Source: JANLSE01 sp038214135 (GTDB taxonomy: Bacteria; Chloroflexota; Chloroflexia; Chloroflexales; Roseiflexaceae). From it: DNA of 64,000 nucleotides. A model generated the notes under the pieces. That model saw nothing but the letters and a program-made list of their open reading frames with translations, was not told where the DNA came from and did not search any database. The position numbers were made by a program, and so were the translations under genes. Below are positions 17,933 through 25,634 of the stretch, in pieces (position 1 is the stretch's first letter; each line of letters starts with the position of its first letter). The DNA is taken from contig JBBQSD010000002.1 in NCBI GenBank assembly GCA_038214135.1, positions 1 through 64,000 on the forward strand, written 5' to 3'.

Positions 17933-19465
17933 GTGCAAGGGCTTGAAATGGCCGTGCTAGCGTTAATAGCGGGTATTGCTGTTGGTGCTGGCATCGGAAT
18001 ATTTATGTACAGACAGAGCATCAAGAGCAGCGTGCGTCAGCGTGAAACTGAGGAGCGCTTGCAGATTGAGGCAATGCGATCTGAACAGAAGGATATCGTC
18101 CTGCGCGCCAAGGAGGAGGCGCTGCAGTTGCGGAATGAGGCCGAGGCCCAGATCCGCGAAGCACGCCAATCGCTCATCAAACAGGAAGAGCGGCTTCAGC
18201 GCAAGGAAGAGAATCTCGACCGAAAGTTGGAGGGGTTGGAGCGGCGCGAGCGTCAGACACAGACTCGCGAGCGTCAGATCGAGCAACTTCAACAAGAAGC
18301 AGAGCAGATGCGTTCCCAGCAGCGCATTGAGCTTGAGCGAATCTCGGCGCTGAACCAGGAGGAGGCGCGTGGAATTATTCTCCAGCGTGTCGAATCGGAG
18401 GCGCGGGAGGATGGTGCTCGGCGCTACCGCGAGATCGAGCGGTCGCTGCGTGAAGATGCAGATAAAATGGCCCGCAAAGTGATTGGGATGGCGATCCAAC
18501 GTTGTGCTTCTGAGTATGTTGCCGAAATCACCGTTTCCACGGTAGCATTACCAAGCGAAGAGCTCAAAGGTCGGATCATTGGTCGCGAGGGACGCAACAT
18601 TCGAGCCTTTGAACAGATCACCGGGGTTGATATCATCGTCGACGATACTCCGGAGGCAGTCACACTTTCCTGCCACGACACTGTGCGTCGTGAGGTTGCG
18701 CGGCTGTCGCTGACCAAGCTTCTGAAGGATGGCCGCATCCACCCAGCTCGGATTGAGGAAGTGGTTGCGAAAACCCAGCAGGAAGTCGAGGGGATCATGC
18801 GCGAGGAGGGCGAACGAGTCGCGTATGAGGCGAATGTCCAGGGCTTGCACCCTGACCTGATTAAGCTGCTTGGGCGCCTGAAGTATCGAACAAGTTATGG
18901 GCAGAATGTGCTCCAACATTCGCTGGAGTGCGCGTTGCTGGCGGCACATATTGCCGCCGAGCTTGGGGCAAATATCAATGTTGCCAAGACCGCAGCATTG
19001 CTTCATGATATCGGCAAAGCGGTGGACCACGAAGTCCAAGGGCCGCATGCGCTGATTGGTGCAGATATTGCACGCCGCCTGGGTCGATCACCCGCAATCG
19101 TTCATGCGATCGCTGCACATCATAATGATGAAGAACCGCAGACGGTCGAAGCATTTCTGATCCAGGCCGTTGATGCGATTTCCGGAGCGCGACCGGGTGC
19201 TCGCCGTGAAACGCTCGACCTTTACATCAAGCGGCTAGAGGCACTCGAGACCGTAGCCACATCATTTCATGGTGTGCAGCGCGCATTTGCTGTACAGGCT
19301 GGTCGCGAGGTCAGAGTCATGGTACAGCCCGATTCGATCGATGATCTGGGCAGTATTCATCTCGCACGCGATGTTGCCCGCAAGATTGAAGAAAGCCTTC
19401 AATACCCTGGTCAAATCAAGGTGACTATTATACGAGAGACGCGTGCAGTTGATTATGCACGCTAA
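17933..19465 (+). CDS. rny: Ribonuclease Y
   Basis: Membrane-anchored endoribonuclease that initiates mRNA decay. It has an N-terminal transmembrane segment (about 5-24), a long charged coiled coil (about 30-180), a KH domain with the GRIIGREGRNIRAFE loop near 210-225 and an HD domain with HSLECALLAAHIAAE and LLHDIGKAVDHE, whose H-D pair binds metal. The 510-residue length is typical. GTG at 17933 has AGGAGG five bases upstream. SpoVS follows after about 100 bases, a frequent pairing that suggests co-transcription up to the terminator at 19921. Confidence 0.95.
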   Translation: MQGLEMAVLALIAGIAVGAGIGIFMYRQSIKSSVRQRETEERLQIEAMRSEQKDIVLRAKEEALQLRNEAEAQIREARQSLIKQEERLQRKEENLDRKLEGLERRERQTQTRERQIEQLQQEAEQMRSQQRIELERISALNQEEARGIILQRVESEAREDGARRYREIERSLREDADKMARKVIGMAIQRCASEYVAEITVSTVALPSEELKGRIIGREGRNIRAFEQITGVDIIVDDTPEAVTLSCHDTVRREVARLSLTKLLKDGRIHPARIEEVVAKTQQEVEGIMREEGERVAYEANVQGLHPDLIKLLGRLKYRTSYGQNVLQHSLECALLAAHIAAELGANINVAKTAALLHDIGKAVDHEVQGPHALIGADIARRLGRSPAIVHAIAAHHNDEEPQTVEAFLIQAVDAISGARPGARRETLDLYIKRLEALETVATSFHGVQRAFAVQAGREVRVMVQPDSIDDLGSIHLARDVARKIEESLQYPGQIKVTIIRETRAVDYAR

Positions 19466-19564
19466 TCTTTAGGAACCATGCGTATGAGTGAATTCCATGA
19501 CCCGGAGGCTAGCCGGCCGACTCCCAGACAGAGGCAGGTCGAACCCCCATCAGAGGAGGAACGC

Positions 19565-19903
19565 ATGTCATCGAACATTCCTGTATCGACCCCACTGGCC
19601 CGCGCTGTTGGTGGCACCAGAAGCACAGTTGAGCGCCATCCAGCCGAAGTGCTGAAAGTATCGACTCGGTCGCGACCGAGTGCAGTTGCTGGCGCAATTG
19701 CTGGGGTTATTCGCGACACTGGCGTAGCCGAAGTGCAATCGATTGGAGCAGGTGCCACGAATCAAGCGATCAAGGCCGTTGCGATTGCACGCAGTTACCT
19801 GAGCGAAGAGGGGATCGACATCGTCTGTACGCCATCGTTTATTGATGTCGCTATCGATGATGAGGAACGAACCGCTATTCGGCTCTTTGTCGAGAAGCGC
19901 TAG
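19565..19903 (+). CDS. spoVS: Stage V sporulation protein S homologue
   Basis: Small nucleic-acid-binding-like Alba-fold family protein. Its core, EVLKVSTRSRPSAVAGAIAG through VQSIGAGATNQAIKAVAIARSYL and DVAIDDEERTAIRLFVEKR, matches SpoVS along its whole length. In sporulating Firmicutes it affects spore coat and septation; its role in other phyla is not settled. ATG at 19565 has AGAGGAGG five bases upstream and is preferred; an in-frame ATG at 19478 would add 29 low-complexity polar residues and has a weaker site. No other sporulation genes are in the window. Confidence 0.9.
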   Translation: MSSNIPVSTPLARAVGGTRSTVERHPAEVLKVSTRSRPSAVAGAIAGVIRDTGVAEVQSIGAGATNQAIKAVAIARSYLSEEGIDIVCTPSFIDVAIDDEERTAIRLFVEKR

Positions 19904-19920
19904 ATCCATACGTCGGATGA

Positions 19921-19960
19921 ACGCTGGGGCAACCACATGTGTGGTTGCCCCAGCGTTTTT
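19921..19960 (+). terminator. Intrinsic terminator after rny-spoVS
   Basis: A 16-bp perfect stem (ACGCTGGGGCAACCAC with its complement) closes a four-base loop ATGT and runs straight into TTTTT. This is the clearest Rho-independent terminator in the window. Confidence 0.92.
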
Positions 19961-19992
19961 GGCATTGTGCCATATATACAAACCGCAGAAAG

Positions 19993-20027
19993 CGCACACG
20001 GCGGCGCATAATGCGCCGCCGTGTGCG
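19993..20027. repeat. 16-bp perfect stem hairpin between convergent genes
   Basis: CGCACACGGCGGCGCA pairs perfectly with the downstream arm across a three-base loop TAA. It lacks a T run on either strand. It lies just downstream of the CheY-like gene stop on the minus strand and could block or stabilise that transcript end. Confidence 0.7.
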
Positions 20028-20038
20028 ATCAGATCGTA

Positions 20039-20422
20039 TTAGCGCAGAACGTCGCGCACGATTTGTTCTAACCGATCCAATGGAAATGGTTTCGGTAGCC
20101 AATGATCGACGCGTTGTTCACGAGCACGTTTTTCAAGCTCAGGCGTTGCGTAGGCAGTAATCAACACAACACGCGTCTCAGGCGATGTCTCTTTGATTGC
20201 GGCCGTTAGCTGTAATCCATTCATACCTGGCATGTTATAGTCGGTAATCACTAATGGCACTGGTCGTAGTGCGATCTGGGCAAGCGCTTCCGCGCCACCG
20301 TTGACGGTAACAATATCGTAGCCGCCAGTTAGGTCGCGCATGAGCCGATGAAGAATGATGAGAATATCCGGCTCATCTTCGACCAAGACGATAGCAGGAT
20401 TACGGGTGGCTGGATCTGGCAT
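20039..20422 (-). CDS. CheY-like single-domain response regulator
   Basis: Stand-alone receiver domain of 127 residues. Acidic residues lie in LVEDEPD (13-19), phosphoacceptor D61 in VITDYNMPGMNG, a conserved T in VLITAYA and K in LPKPF. There is no output domain, so it must signal by protein contact. It lies 85 bases downstream of the BY-kinase-like gene in the same direction and may belong to the exopolysaccharide block, but no cognate kinase is adjacent. Confidence 0.88.
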   Translation of the reverse strand: MPDPATRNPAIVLVEDEPDILIILHRLMRDLTGGYDIVTVNGGAEALAQIALRPVPLVITDYNMPGMNGLQLTAAIKETSPETRVVLITAYATPELEKRAREQRVDHWLPKPFPLDRLEQIVRDVLR

Positions 20423-20507
20423 CGAGCGCTCCTCAAATCGAACGCATTCTGCGACTACTCAGTACTTGCTATTCTATCATATTGTGCAAGATGATGCCAA
20501 CCGACTT

Positions 20508-21176
20508 TCAGCTATAGTAGCCATATCCTGCTTCTAGTTGGGCATCATTCAGTACAACACCAATAATATTGGCCTTCACTTTCTCAAGAATCAGCCGTGC
20601 TTGGCGTGCCCGGTCGCGGCGCGTCCTGCCAGCCTGAAACACAAGCAGTACGCCATCGACACGTGTGGCCAGTACTGCCGCATCTGTCACTGCCGTAACA
20701 GGCGGTGTGTCGAATAAAATGATATCGGCCTCGTTGCGTAGGCGCTCGATCACAGCTTCCATACGCCGCGAGCCAAGAATATCGGCTGGGCGCGGCGGCA
20801 ATGGCCCACTGGCGAGTAAACTCAACCCCGGTACACCAGTGGCCTGAAGCGACAACGGCTCTTCGCCCTGCTCCAATATAACGGTTGTCAACCCAACATC
20901 ATTAGGCAGATTGAACAATTGATGTAGCGTTGGCCGTCGCAGATCGCAATCAACCAGAATCACCCGCTGCTCGGCCTGTGCCATGGTGACAGCCAGATTG
21001 GCCAGTGTGGTCGATTTCCCCTCATCCGGGGCAGTACTTGTGACAAGCAGTGTGTGCAGTGGCCGATCCAGGCTGGAAAATCGAATATTGGTGCGCAGCG
21101 TTCGGTACGCCTCAGCAGCTGCCGAACGTGGGTCGCGTAGCGCAATTAAGGAGCTGACTGAATTGGGATTTGTCAT
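20508..21176 (-). CDS. CpsD/CapB-family BY-kinase-like ATPase
   Basis: Cytoplasmic P-loop ATPase that usually autophosphorylates on tyrosine and works with a Wzz-type membrane activator to control capsule or exopolysaccharide synthesis. Walker A TAPDEGKST is at 48-56, Walker A' VILVDCDLRRP at 72-82 and Walker B ILFDTPPV near 153-160. The C terminus ends GYGYYS, a very short tyrosine cluster. The ATGA overlap with the upstream Wzz-like gene shows tight coupling: activator and kinase are split into two proteins as in Gram-positive systems. Confidence 0.9.
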   Translation of the reverse strand: MTNPNSVSSLIALRDPRSAAAEAYRTLRTNIRFSSLDRPLHTLLVTSTAPDEGKSTTLANLAVTMAQAEQRVILVDCDLRRPTLHQLFNLPNDVGLTTVILEQGEEPLSLQATGVPGLSLLASGPLPPRPADILGSRRMEAVIERLRNEADIILFDTPPVTAVTDAAVLATRVDGVLLVFQAGRTRRDRARQARLILEKVKANIIGVVLNDAQLEAGYGYYS

Positions 21177-21871
21177 GCTGGCTGCCTGCCTCGATCCGCT
21201 CGCCCACTTGCCCGCTCGCCAACATCTGGAATCGCTCCAAGTGTCGGTAGTTCTGCATAGCGTTCTACATCTGCCGGAGTCTTGAGCGTATCATCAAGCG
21301 CTTCCAGAATGAAGGCCAATATCAACCCAAGCACCAGCCCAAGCAACGCACCAGCCGGCACAATCACCCGCGTCTGTGGCCAGTTCAACACAGCAGGCCG
21401 CGCTGGCTGGTTGACGCGCAGATTGATCCGATCCGTGCCCTCAATACTATTGTTCTGTGCATTCACCAAGCCAACCATATTATCACCAATGGCATTGGCC
21501 AATCGTGGGGCAATATCTGCATCCGGGTAATCAACCTGTATGACAATCAGTTGCTCCTCTGGTCGGGCCTGAATAGCAACTCGTTTGTTGAGCAGCCAAT
21601 CGGCACTGCGATCCAGCTTCAGATCAGCACTAATCTTTTCGAGCTGAATCGGAGCCAACGCAATCGACTTAAAGCTATTCATGCGATCCCGAAGAACGAT
21701 CAGCAGCCCGTTATCATAGCGGCTCGGGATGACCTGATAACTCGCCTCCGAGCGATAGACACGCTCCTGGAAACGGGTGAAGGCATAGGCACTTGCCGCA
21801 GCAACAAGCCCTGCCAGCAGAATAATCCACCAGCGGCGGCGGATGATATTGACGTAATCAATTAGTTGCAT
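21173..21871 (-). CDS. Wzz/CapA-type chain-length determinant, membrane adaptor
   Basis: A protein of 232 residues with a transmembrane segment near 15-33 after the motif DYVNIIRRRWW, an extracytoplasmic domain and a second membrane segment at about 168-192 preceded by NWPQTRVIVPAG. This is the Wzz topology expected of the activator of the following BY-kinase-like ATPase, to which its gene is translationally coupled. It carries a short cytoplasmic tail ending RADRGRQPA. Confidence 0.88.
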   Translation of the reverse strand: MQLIDYVNIIRRRWWIILLAGLVAAASAYAFTRFQERVYRSEASYQVIPSRYDNGLLIVLRDRMNSFKSIALAPIQLEKISADLKLDRSADWLLNKRVAIQARPEEQLIVIQVDYPDADIAPRLANAIGDNMVGLVNAQNNSIEGTDRINLRVNQPARPAVLNWPQTRVIVPAGALLGLVLGLILAFILEALDDTLKTPADVERYAELPTLGAIPDVGERASGRADRGRQPA

Positions 21872-21886
21872 AATTGCTTCGAGCAG

Positions 21887-22498
21887 TTACCTCTGGCCTT
21901 TCGTTTCACGATATGCGTGGATGCCAAATGCCAGCCCACAACCAACCGCCAGGCCAGCCAGCGTTCGCAATGCCACCTCACGTGCGATGGCAGCCATGCT
22001 ATTGCTCCGTTCCGCAGAATATGGCATCTCCAGCAGTACGATACGTAATCCTGGCCGCTCTGGCACTGGAGCAGCCACACCCCAATAGCGTAACCCACCA
22101 GTCTGAAGCTGCATCGCTGCTGCTTGCAGCAGTGCAATCGGCATGGATGGATCAGCCGATGTGGCTGTCAGGGAGACCTCACGTTTTTGGTTGGTTGCTC
22201 GTAGCGCACCCATAATCTCGTCGGCAGAGATTGACACATGCTGGGTTGCCAGGAGCGCCGCCACGTCCTGTGCAAATGGGCGACCATGGACAATCGCGGG
22301 CACATCATACGCAAGTGGGTCCTCGATGTCAACTCGCGTCGGGTCGGCAATCGTCACCAGCATGCGGGCCGTGGCAGCATAGCGCGCCGGCTGAATCAAA
22401 GCAAACACGCCGCTTGCCATAGCGGCCAGCAATGTCACTGCGATAATCACAATCCACTGGCGGCGCAGAATGTCCAGATATAGCAAAAGTTCTATCAA
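21887..22498 (-). CDS. Second Wzz-like membrane protein
   Basis: A protein of 203 residues beginning IELLLYLDILRRQWIVII, the same N-terminal Wzz motif and membrane segment as its downstream neighbour, with a second hydrophobic segment near 173-192. The middle region is not obviously similar to the neighbour. The start is a TTG with no visible ribosome site, so translation may begin elsewhere or be weak. It lies 15 bases upstream of the other Wzz-like gene and probably forms a hetero-oligomer or a paralogous adaptor. Confidence 0.75.
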   Translation of the reverse strand: MIELLLYLDILRRQWIVIIAVTLLAAMASGVFALIQPARYAATARMLVTIADPTRVDIEDPLAYDVPAIVHGRPFAQDVAALLATQHVSISADEIMGALRATNQKREVSLTATSADPSMPIALLQAAAMQLQTGGLRYWGVAAPVPERPGLRIVLLEMPYSAERSNSMAAIAREVALRTLAGLAVGCGLAFGIHAYRETKGQR

Positions 22499-22533
22499 TA
22501 TTTTTTGGGCTATTCAAAGATGCTTTGCTAGAG

Positions 22534-22554
22534 GGGCTGATAGCTGATAGCTCA
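22534..22554. repeat. Degenerate heptamer array
   Basis: GGGCTGA TAGCTGA TAGCTCA, three 7-bp units like the right-hand arms at 31212-31225. It lies directly beside the glycosyltransferase stop codon. No facing left arm is evident. Confidence 0.45.
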
Positions 22555-22555
22555 A

Positions 22556-23677
22556 TCAGCCTACCAGTACATCATTTTCTACTAGCAGTGCCACATCATC
22601 ATTCATTGTCTCGGCGATCAGCGCCCGCATTCGATTAAGAAAGACCTCCATGCGAAACCCCTCGGCGTGCAGGCGAATAGCATCGGCATCGAAGTCATCC
22701 AGGCGCGATGAGGCAATTGCGGTAGCAAGTGCAGCCGGGCTTTGTTCATAGAAGAAGCGACCAGTCACACCATCGAGTACCGTATCAAGCGCTCCGCCCG
22801 CCGCATAGGCAATCACGGGCCGCCCAGCTGCCATGGCTTCCAGCGGTGTAATCCCGAAATCCTCTTCACCTGGGAACAGGAAGGCACAACAGCCCGCCAA
22901 TAATTGGCGGCGCTGTGTCTCATCCACCCATCCAAGGAATTCGACAGTTGGGCCAGCAATGGCTTCTAGTGCCAATCGATCACGCCCTTCGCCGAAGACT
23001 TTTAGGGGCAGATTCATTGCTGTACACGCCCGAACTGCTAGATCGAGGCGCTTATACGGAACCAGGCGCCCGCCCGTCAGATAATAATCGCCAGGAGTAG
23101 CCGAGTAGGAGGGCGGCAACTCAACCGGCGGATGGATCACCAGTGACGAACGGCCATAATAGCGTTGGATGCGCGCCGCAACCTCATGCGAGTTGGCCAC
23201 GAACTGATCAACCCGCACGTTCGTCGTCACATCCCACATACGCAGGTAGGTCATGACAATCTTCAGAAATGCTCGGGCCACGCGCCCAATTTCCTCGCGT
23301 GCGACATACGCATCAGTCTGCCAGGCAAAGCGCATGGGAGTATGGCAATAACAGATATGTTTGGCGTGCGCCCCTGGAATAATACCCTTGGCATAGGCAC
23401 TGCTGCTACTGAGGATCAGATCATAGGCATTCAGATCAAAACTTTCGAAAGCACTCGGATAGATCGGGAAATAGACCTGAAATAAACGCCGCCAGGCTGG
23501 CAGACGCTGCATCCAGGAAGTTCGAATATCCCAGGTACGCATTGCATCCGGCATCGCATCGGGATCGTAGAGCGATGTATAGATAGGCGCACTAGGGTAG
23601 AGTGCGTGCAGCGCTTCGAGGACACGTTCTGCGCCACCGTACTGATTCAGATAATCGTGAATAATTGCAACCCGCAT
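22556..23677 (-). CDS. Glycosyltransferase family 4
   Basis: GT-B fold sugar transferase of 373 residues, likely adding a residue to a lipid-linked polysaccharide repeat. The N terminus MRVAIIHDYLNQYGGAERVLEAL is typical. The C-terminal nucleotide-sugar domain has GRLVPYKRLDLAVRA near 208-222 and the E-x7-E type motif EEDFGITPLEAMAAGRPVIAY near 277-297. First gene of the exopolysaccharide block, 57 bases before the TTG start of the Wzz-like gene. Donor and acceptor are unknown. Confidence 0.9.
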   Translation of the reverse strand: MRVAIIHDYLNQYGGAERVLEALHALYPSAPIYTSLYDPDAMPDAMRTWDIRTSWMQRLPAWRRLFQVYFPIYPSAFESFDLNAYDLILSSSSAYAKGIIPGAHAKHICYCHTPMRFAWQTDAYVAREEIGRVARAFLKIVMTYLRMWDVTTNVRVDQFVANSHEVAARIQRYYGRSSLVIHPPVELPPSYSATPGDYYLTGGRLVPYKRLDLAVRACTAMNLPLKVFGEGRDRLALEAIAGPTVEFLGWVDETQRRQLLAGCCAFLFPGEEDFGITPLEAMAAGRPVIAYAAGGALDTVLDGVTGRFFYEQSPAALATAIASSRLDDFDADAIRLHAEGFRMEVFLNRMRALIAETMNDDVALLVENDVLVG

Positions 23678-23802
23678 AGCGGGCGTTATTATACCGCTAA
23701 ATTACACAACCGCTGGATGTAGTAGAATGTGCGATGCATAGATGGACAATTGTTGGATCGCCATCTGCCGATGTGTTCGATTCATGAAGGATGATTAAAT
23801 CG

Positions 23803-24807
23803 ATGACCACCAACGTCGAAGAGCTGCGCCGCAATTTTATTCGCGGTAGTATGGGACAAATCGCCTACCATTCGTGGGCAGCCCAGGCTCGACGAGAACG
23901 CCGCTTCAATGTCGCACGGCTGTTCGAAGCTCTGGCAACCGCCCGCATGGCTCGGGCTGAACATGCATTCCGTGATCTTGGCGAAGTTGGCTCGACAACC
24001 CAGAATGTTGATCGAGCGCTTGCTGGCCTTGAGCCAGAGGCCGCTGAGACCGGACGTGTGACGGGTACAACGCCCTTTTCACGCGAACTGCTGACTCGCG
24101 CCCAACTGGCGATCTCTGAAGGGCGTGATCTGCGTGCCGACGAACTTGGCGATATTTATGTCTGTGGGACATGTGGGGAATTGCGTGAGGGTGCTTGTAT
24201 TGGCGTATGCCCCAAATGTGGCACTGTCCCAGAGGCCCATAAGGTCTTTAAGTCAATCGAATCAATGGGCACACTTGGGCCGCATACGCTGATGATGTGG
24301 CTAGAGCGTACCGATGAGGGCTTACGCAAGCTGCTGATTGGCCTCAATGATGATGTACTCTCGCAACGGCCACAACCGGGCGCGCCATCATTGAAAGAAC
24401 TGGTTGGACACTTGGTCGATATCGATGCTGTATTTCGTGAACGAGCCTGGCTGCTGCTGGAAACAGAACGACCAGAACTGCCACCAGCACATCCGCCACG
24501 CCTTGAAGTGGCTGCGACCTATCGATCAATGCCGATTGCAGCTATTCTGGATGCGTTCAGAGCCTCGCGCAAGCAAACTCTTAATCTGCTACGTGGCCTG
24601 ACGAGCGCCGCCTGGCATCGCCCCGGACATCACGAGCTGTATGGTGAGATCAATCTCGTCCATCAGGGTAACTGGGTGGTTCACCACGAACGCGGGCATC
24701 TGATCGATATGGCGCAGCTTCGCCATGATCTCCTGATTGGGAACGACTCCCGCTACACGCCGACTGAACTAACTGCCGTTGTTGCCGAAGTCAATGAGGG
24801 CGAATAA
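23803..24807 (+). CDS. Rubrerythrin-like / zinc-ribbon / DinB-like fusion protein
   Basis: Three parts can be seen in the 338-residue frame. Residues 10-115 form two long helical pairs like a rubrerythrin ferritin-like domain, keeping ARAEHAF near 54-60 but with GS where the first helix normally has GE, so the di-iron site may be incomplete. Residues 123-147 are a rubredoxin-like ribbon, C125-x2-C128 and C140-x2-C143. Residues 160-315 resemble a DinB/DUF664 four-helix domain with a possible metal triad of H207 and HHERGH at 298-303. Function is not known; redox or thiol-related stress protection is a guess. ATG at 23803 is preferred to 23791, which overlaps the AAGGA site. The next gene starts 30 bases later. 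Confidence 0.75.
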   Translation: MTTNVEELRRNFIRGSMGQIAYHSWAAQARRERRFNVARLFEALATARMARAEHAFRDLGEVGSTTQNVDRALAGLEPEAAETGRVTGTTPFSRELLTRAQLAISEGRDLRADELGDIYVCGTCGELREGACIGVCPKCGTVPEAHKVFKSIESMGTLGPHTLMMWLERTDEGLRKLLIGLNDDVLSQRPQPGAPSLKELVGHLVDIDAVFRERAWLLLETERPELPPAHPPRLEVAATYRSMPIAAILDAFRASRKQTLNLLRGLTSAAWHRPGHHELYGEINLVHQGNWVVHHERGHLIDMAQLRHDLLIGNDSRYTPTELTAVVAEVNEGE

Positions 24808-24837
24808 TCGAGTTCAGGTGGCATAGAGGAACAACGT

Positions 24838-25536
24838 GTGTCCCACTCTCCCGATTTCGAAGAGATCGCACCAGATCGCTATATGGTTCGAAATGTACGC
24901 GCATACCCGATCCTCAAAGGCGAGGGGGTATTGCGTGGGCAACTCTTTGAGCTAACCACATGGCGGCGCGATGGATTGATCGGACGGCTTCGCATGGCCG
25001 GATTATCAGTCACAACGTTTCTCGATCAGATTGAACAACTGCCCAACCTTCCACCAGCATCCTCTAGTGGCCAGCCAGGATGGCGTGTACTCACAAGCCC
25101 CAACGAGCGCTTCAGTCGTTTCGATGCAGCAGTGTTACGCTGGCAGCCAATCGAACCAAGCGAACAAGCAGGGCTATCAGGCGTCACACTCATTCCTGGT
25201 GCGTCATTACGCCGCCGCAAGGGGCGCGGTGCCGCCGATTTCTATATTGCGGCAGCCGAGCGTGGCGGCGGTATTCGCCTGCTTCCCGCAAATGAAACAA
25301 CGGCGCTGCTGCTTGGGTATGCCAATGCAACTGGATCGGATTGGCGCAGGCTTGCTGCTGAAACAGATCAAGAGGCACTGATCCTGCCCGAGATCGATCT
25401 GCCACCACCCTATCGCGATCTGCTGAAACATCTGATCCAACCAGGGCACGCAAAACCGAGGGTGGCGGGGCGGGGCCGCGAACTCGCTGAACGTGTGTTT
25501 GCCAAACTTGGAATCCGGTTGATCGGCAGGGAATAG
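24838..25536 (+). CDS. Unrecognised protein, 232 residues
   Basis: I do not recognise the family. The protein is soluble, with no signal peptide or membrane segment, and mixes beta-like stretches (GVLRGQLFELTTWRRDGLIGRLRM) with a basic GASLRRRKGRGAADFY segment near 122-136. It begins with GTG, preceded by AGGAAC, and lies 30 bases after the rubrerythrin/DinB fusion, so the two are probably co-transcribed. Its stop TAG is the first triplet of a palindromic repeat block. Confidence 0.7.
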   Translation: MSHSPDFEEIAPDRYMVRNVRAYPILKGEGVLRGQLFELTTWRRDGLIGRLRMAGLSVTTFLDQIEQLPNLPPASSSGQPGWRVLTSPNERFSRFDAAVLRWQPIEPSEQAGLSGVTLIPGASLRRRKGRGAADFYIAAAERGGGIRLLPANETTALLLGYANATGSDWRRLAAETDQEALILPEIDLPPPYRDLLKHLIQPGHAKPRVAGRGRELAERVFAKLGIRLIGRE

Positions 25537-25634
25537 AGACGGTCCGCTGGGCCGTCTTTCCCAGCGGGCGAACATGCCAAGACGCCCCAGCGGGGCGTCT
25601 CTACCGGTAGCGACGCGATGCATCGCGTCGCTAC
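25534..25634. repeat. Composite palindromic block filling the gap to ftsZ
   Basis: Starts TAGAGACGG at the stop of the upstream gene, contains the inverted arms AGACGCCCC and GGGGCGTCT near 25580-25600, and ends with a perfect 28-bp palindrome at 25607-25634 (GTAGCGACGCGATG and its complement). The CTA at 25631-25633 is the ftsZ stop on the minus strand. The whole 94-bp convergent gap is thus repeat-derived. Confidence 0.8.
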
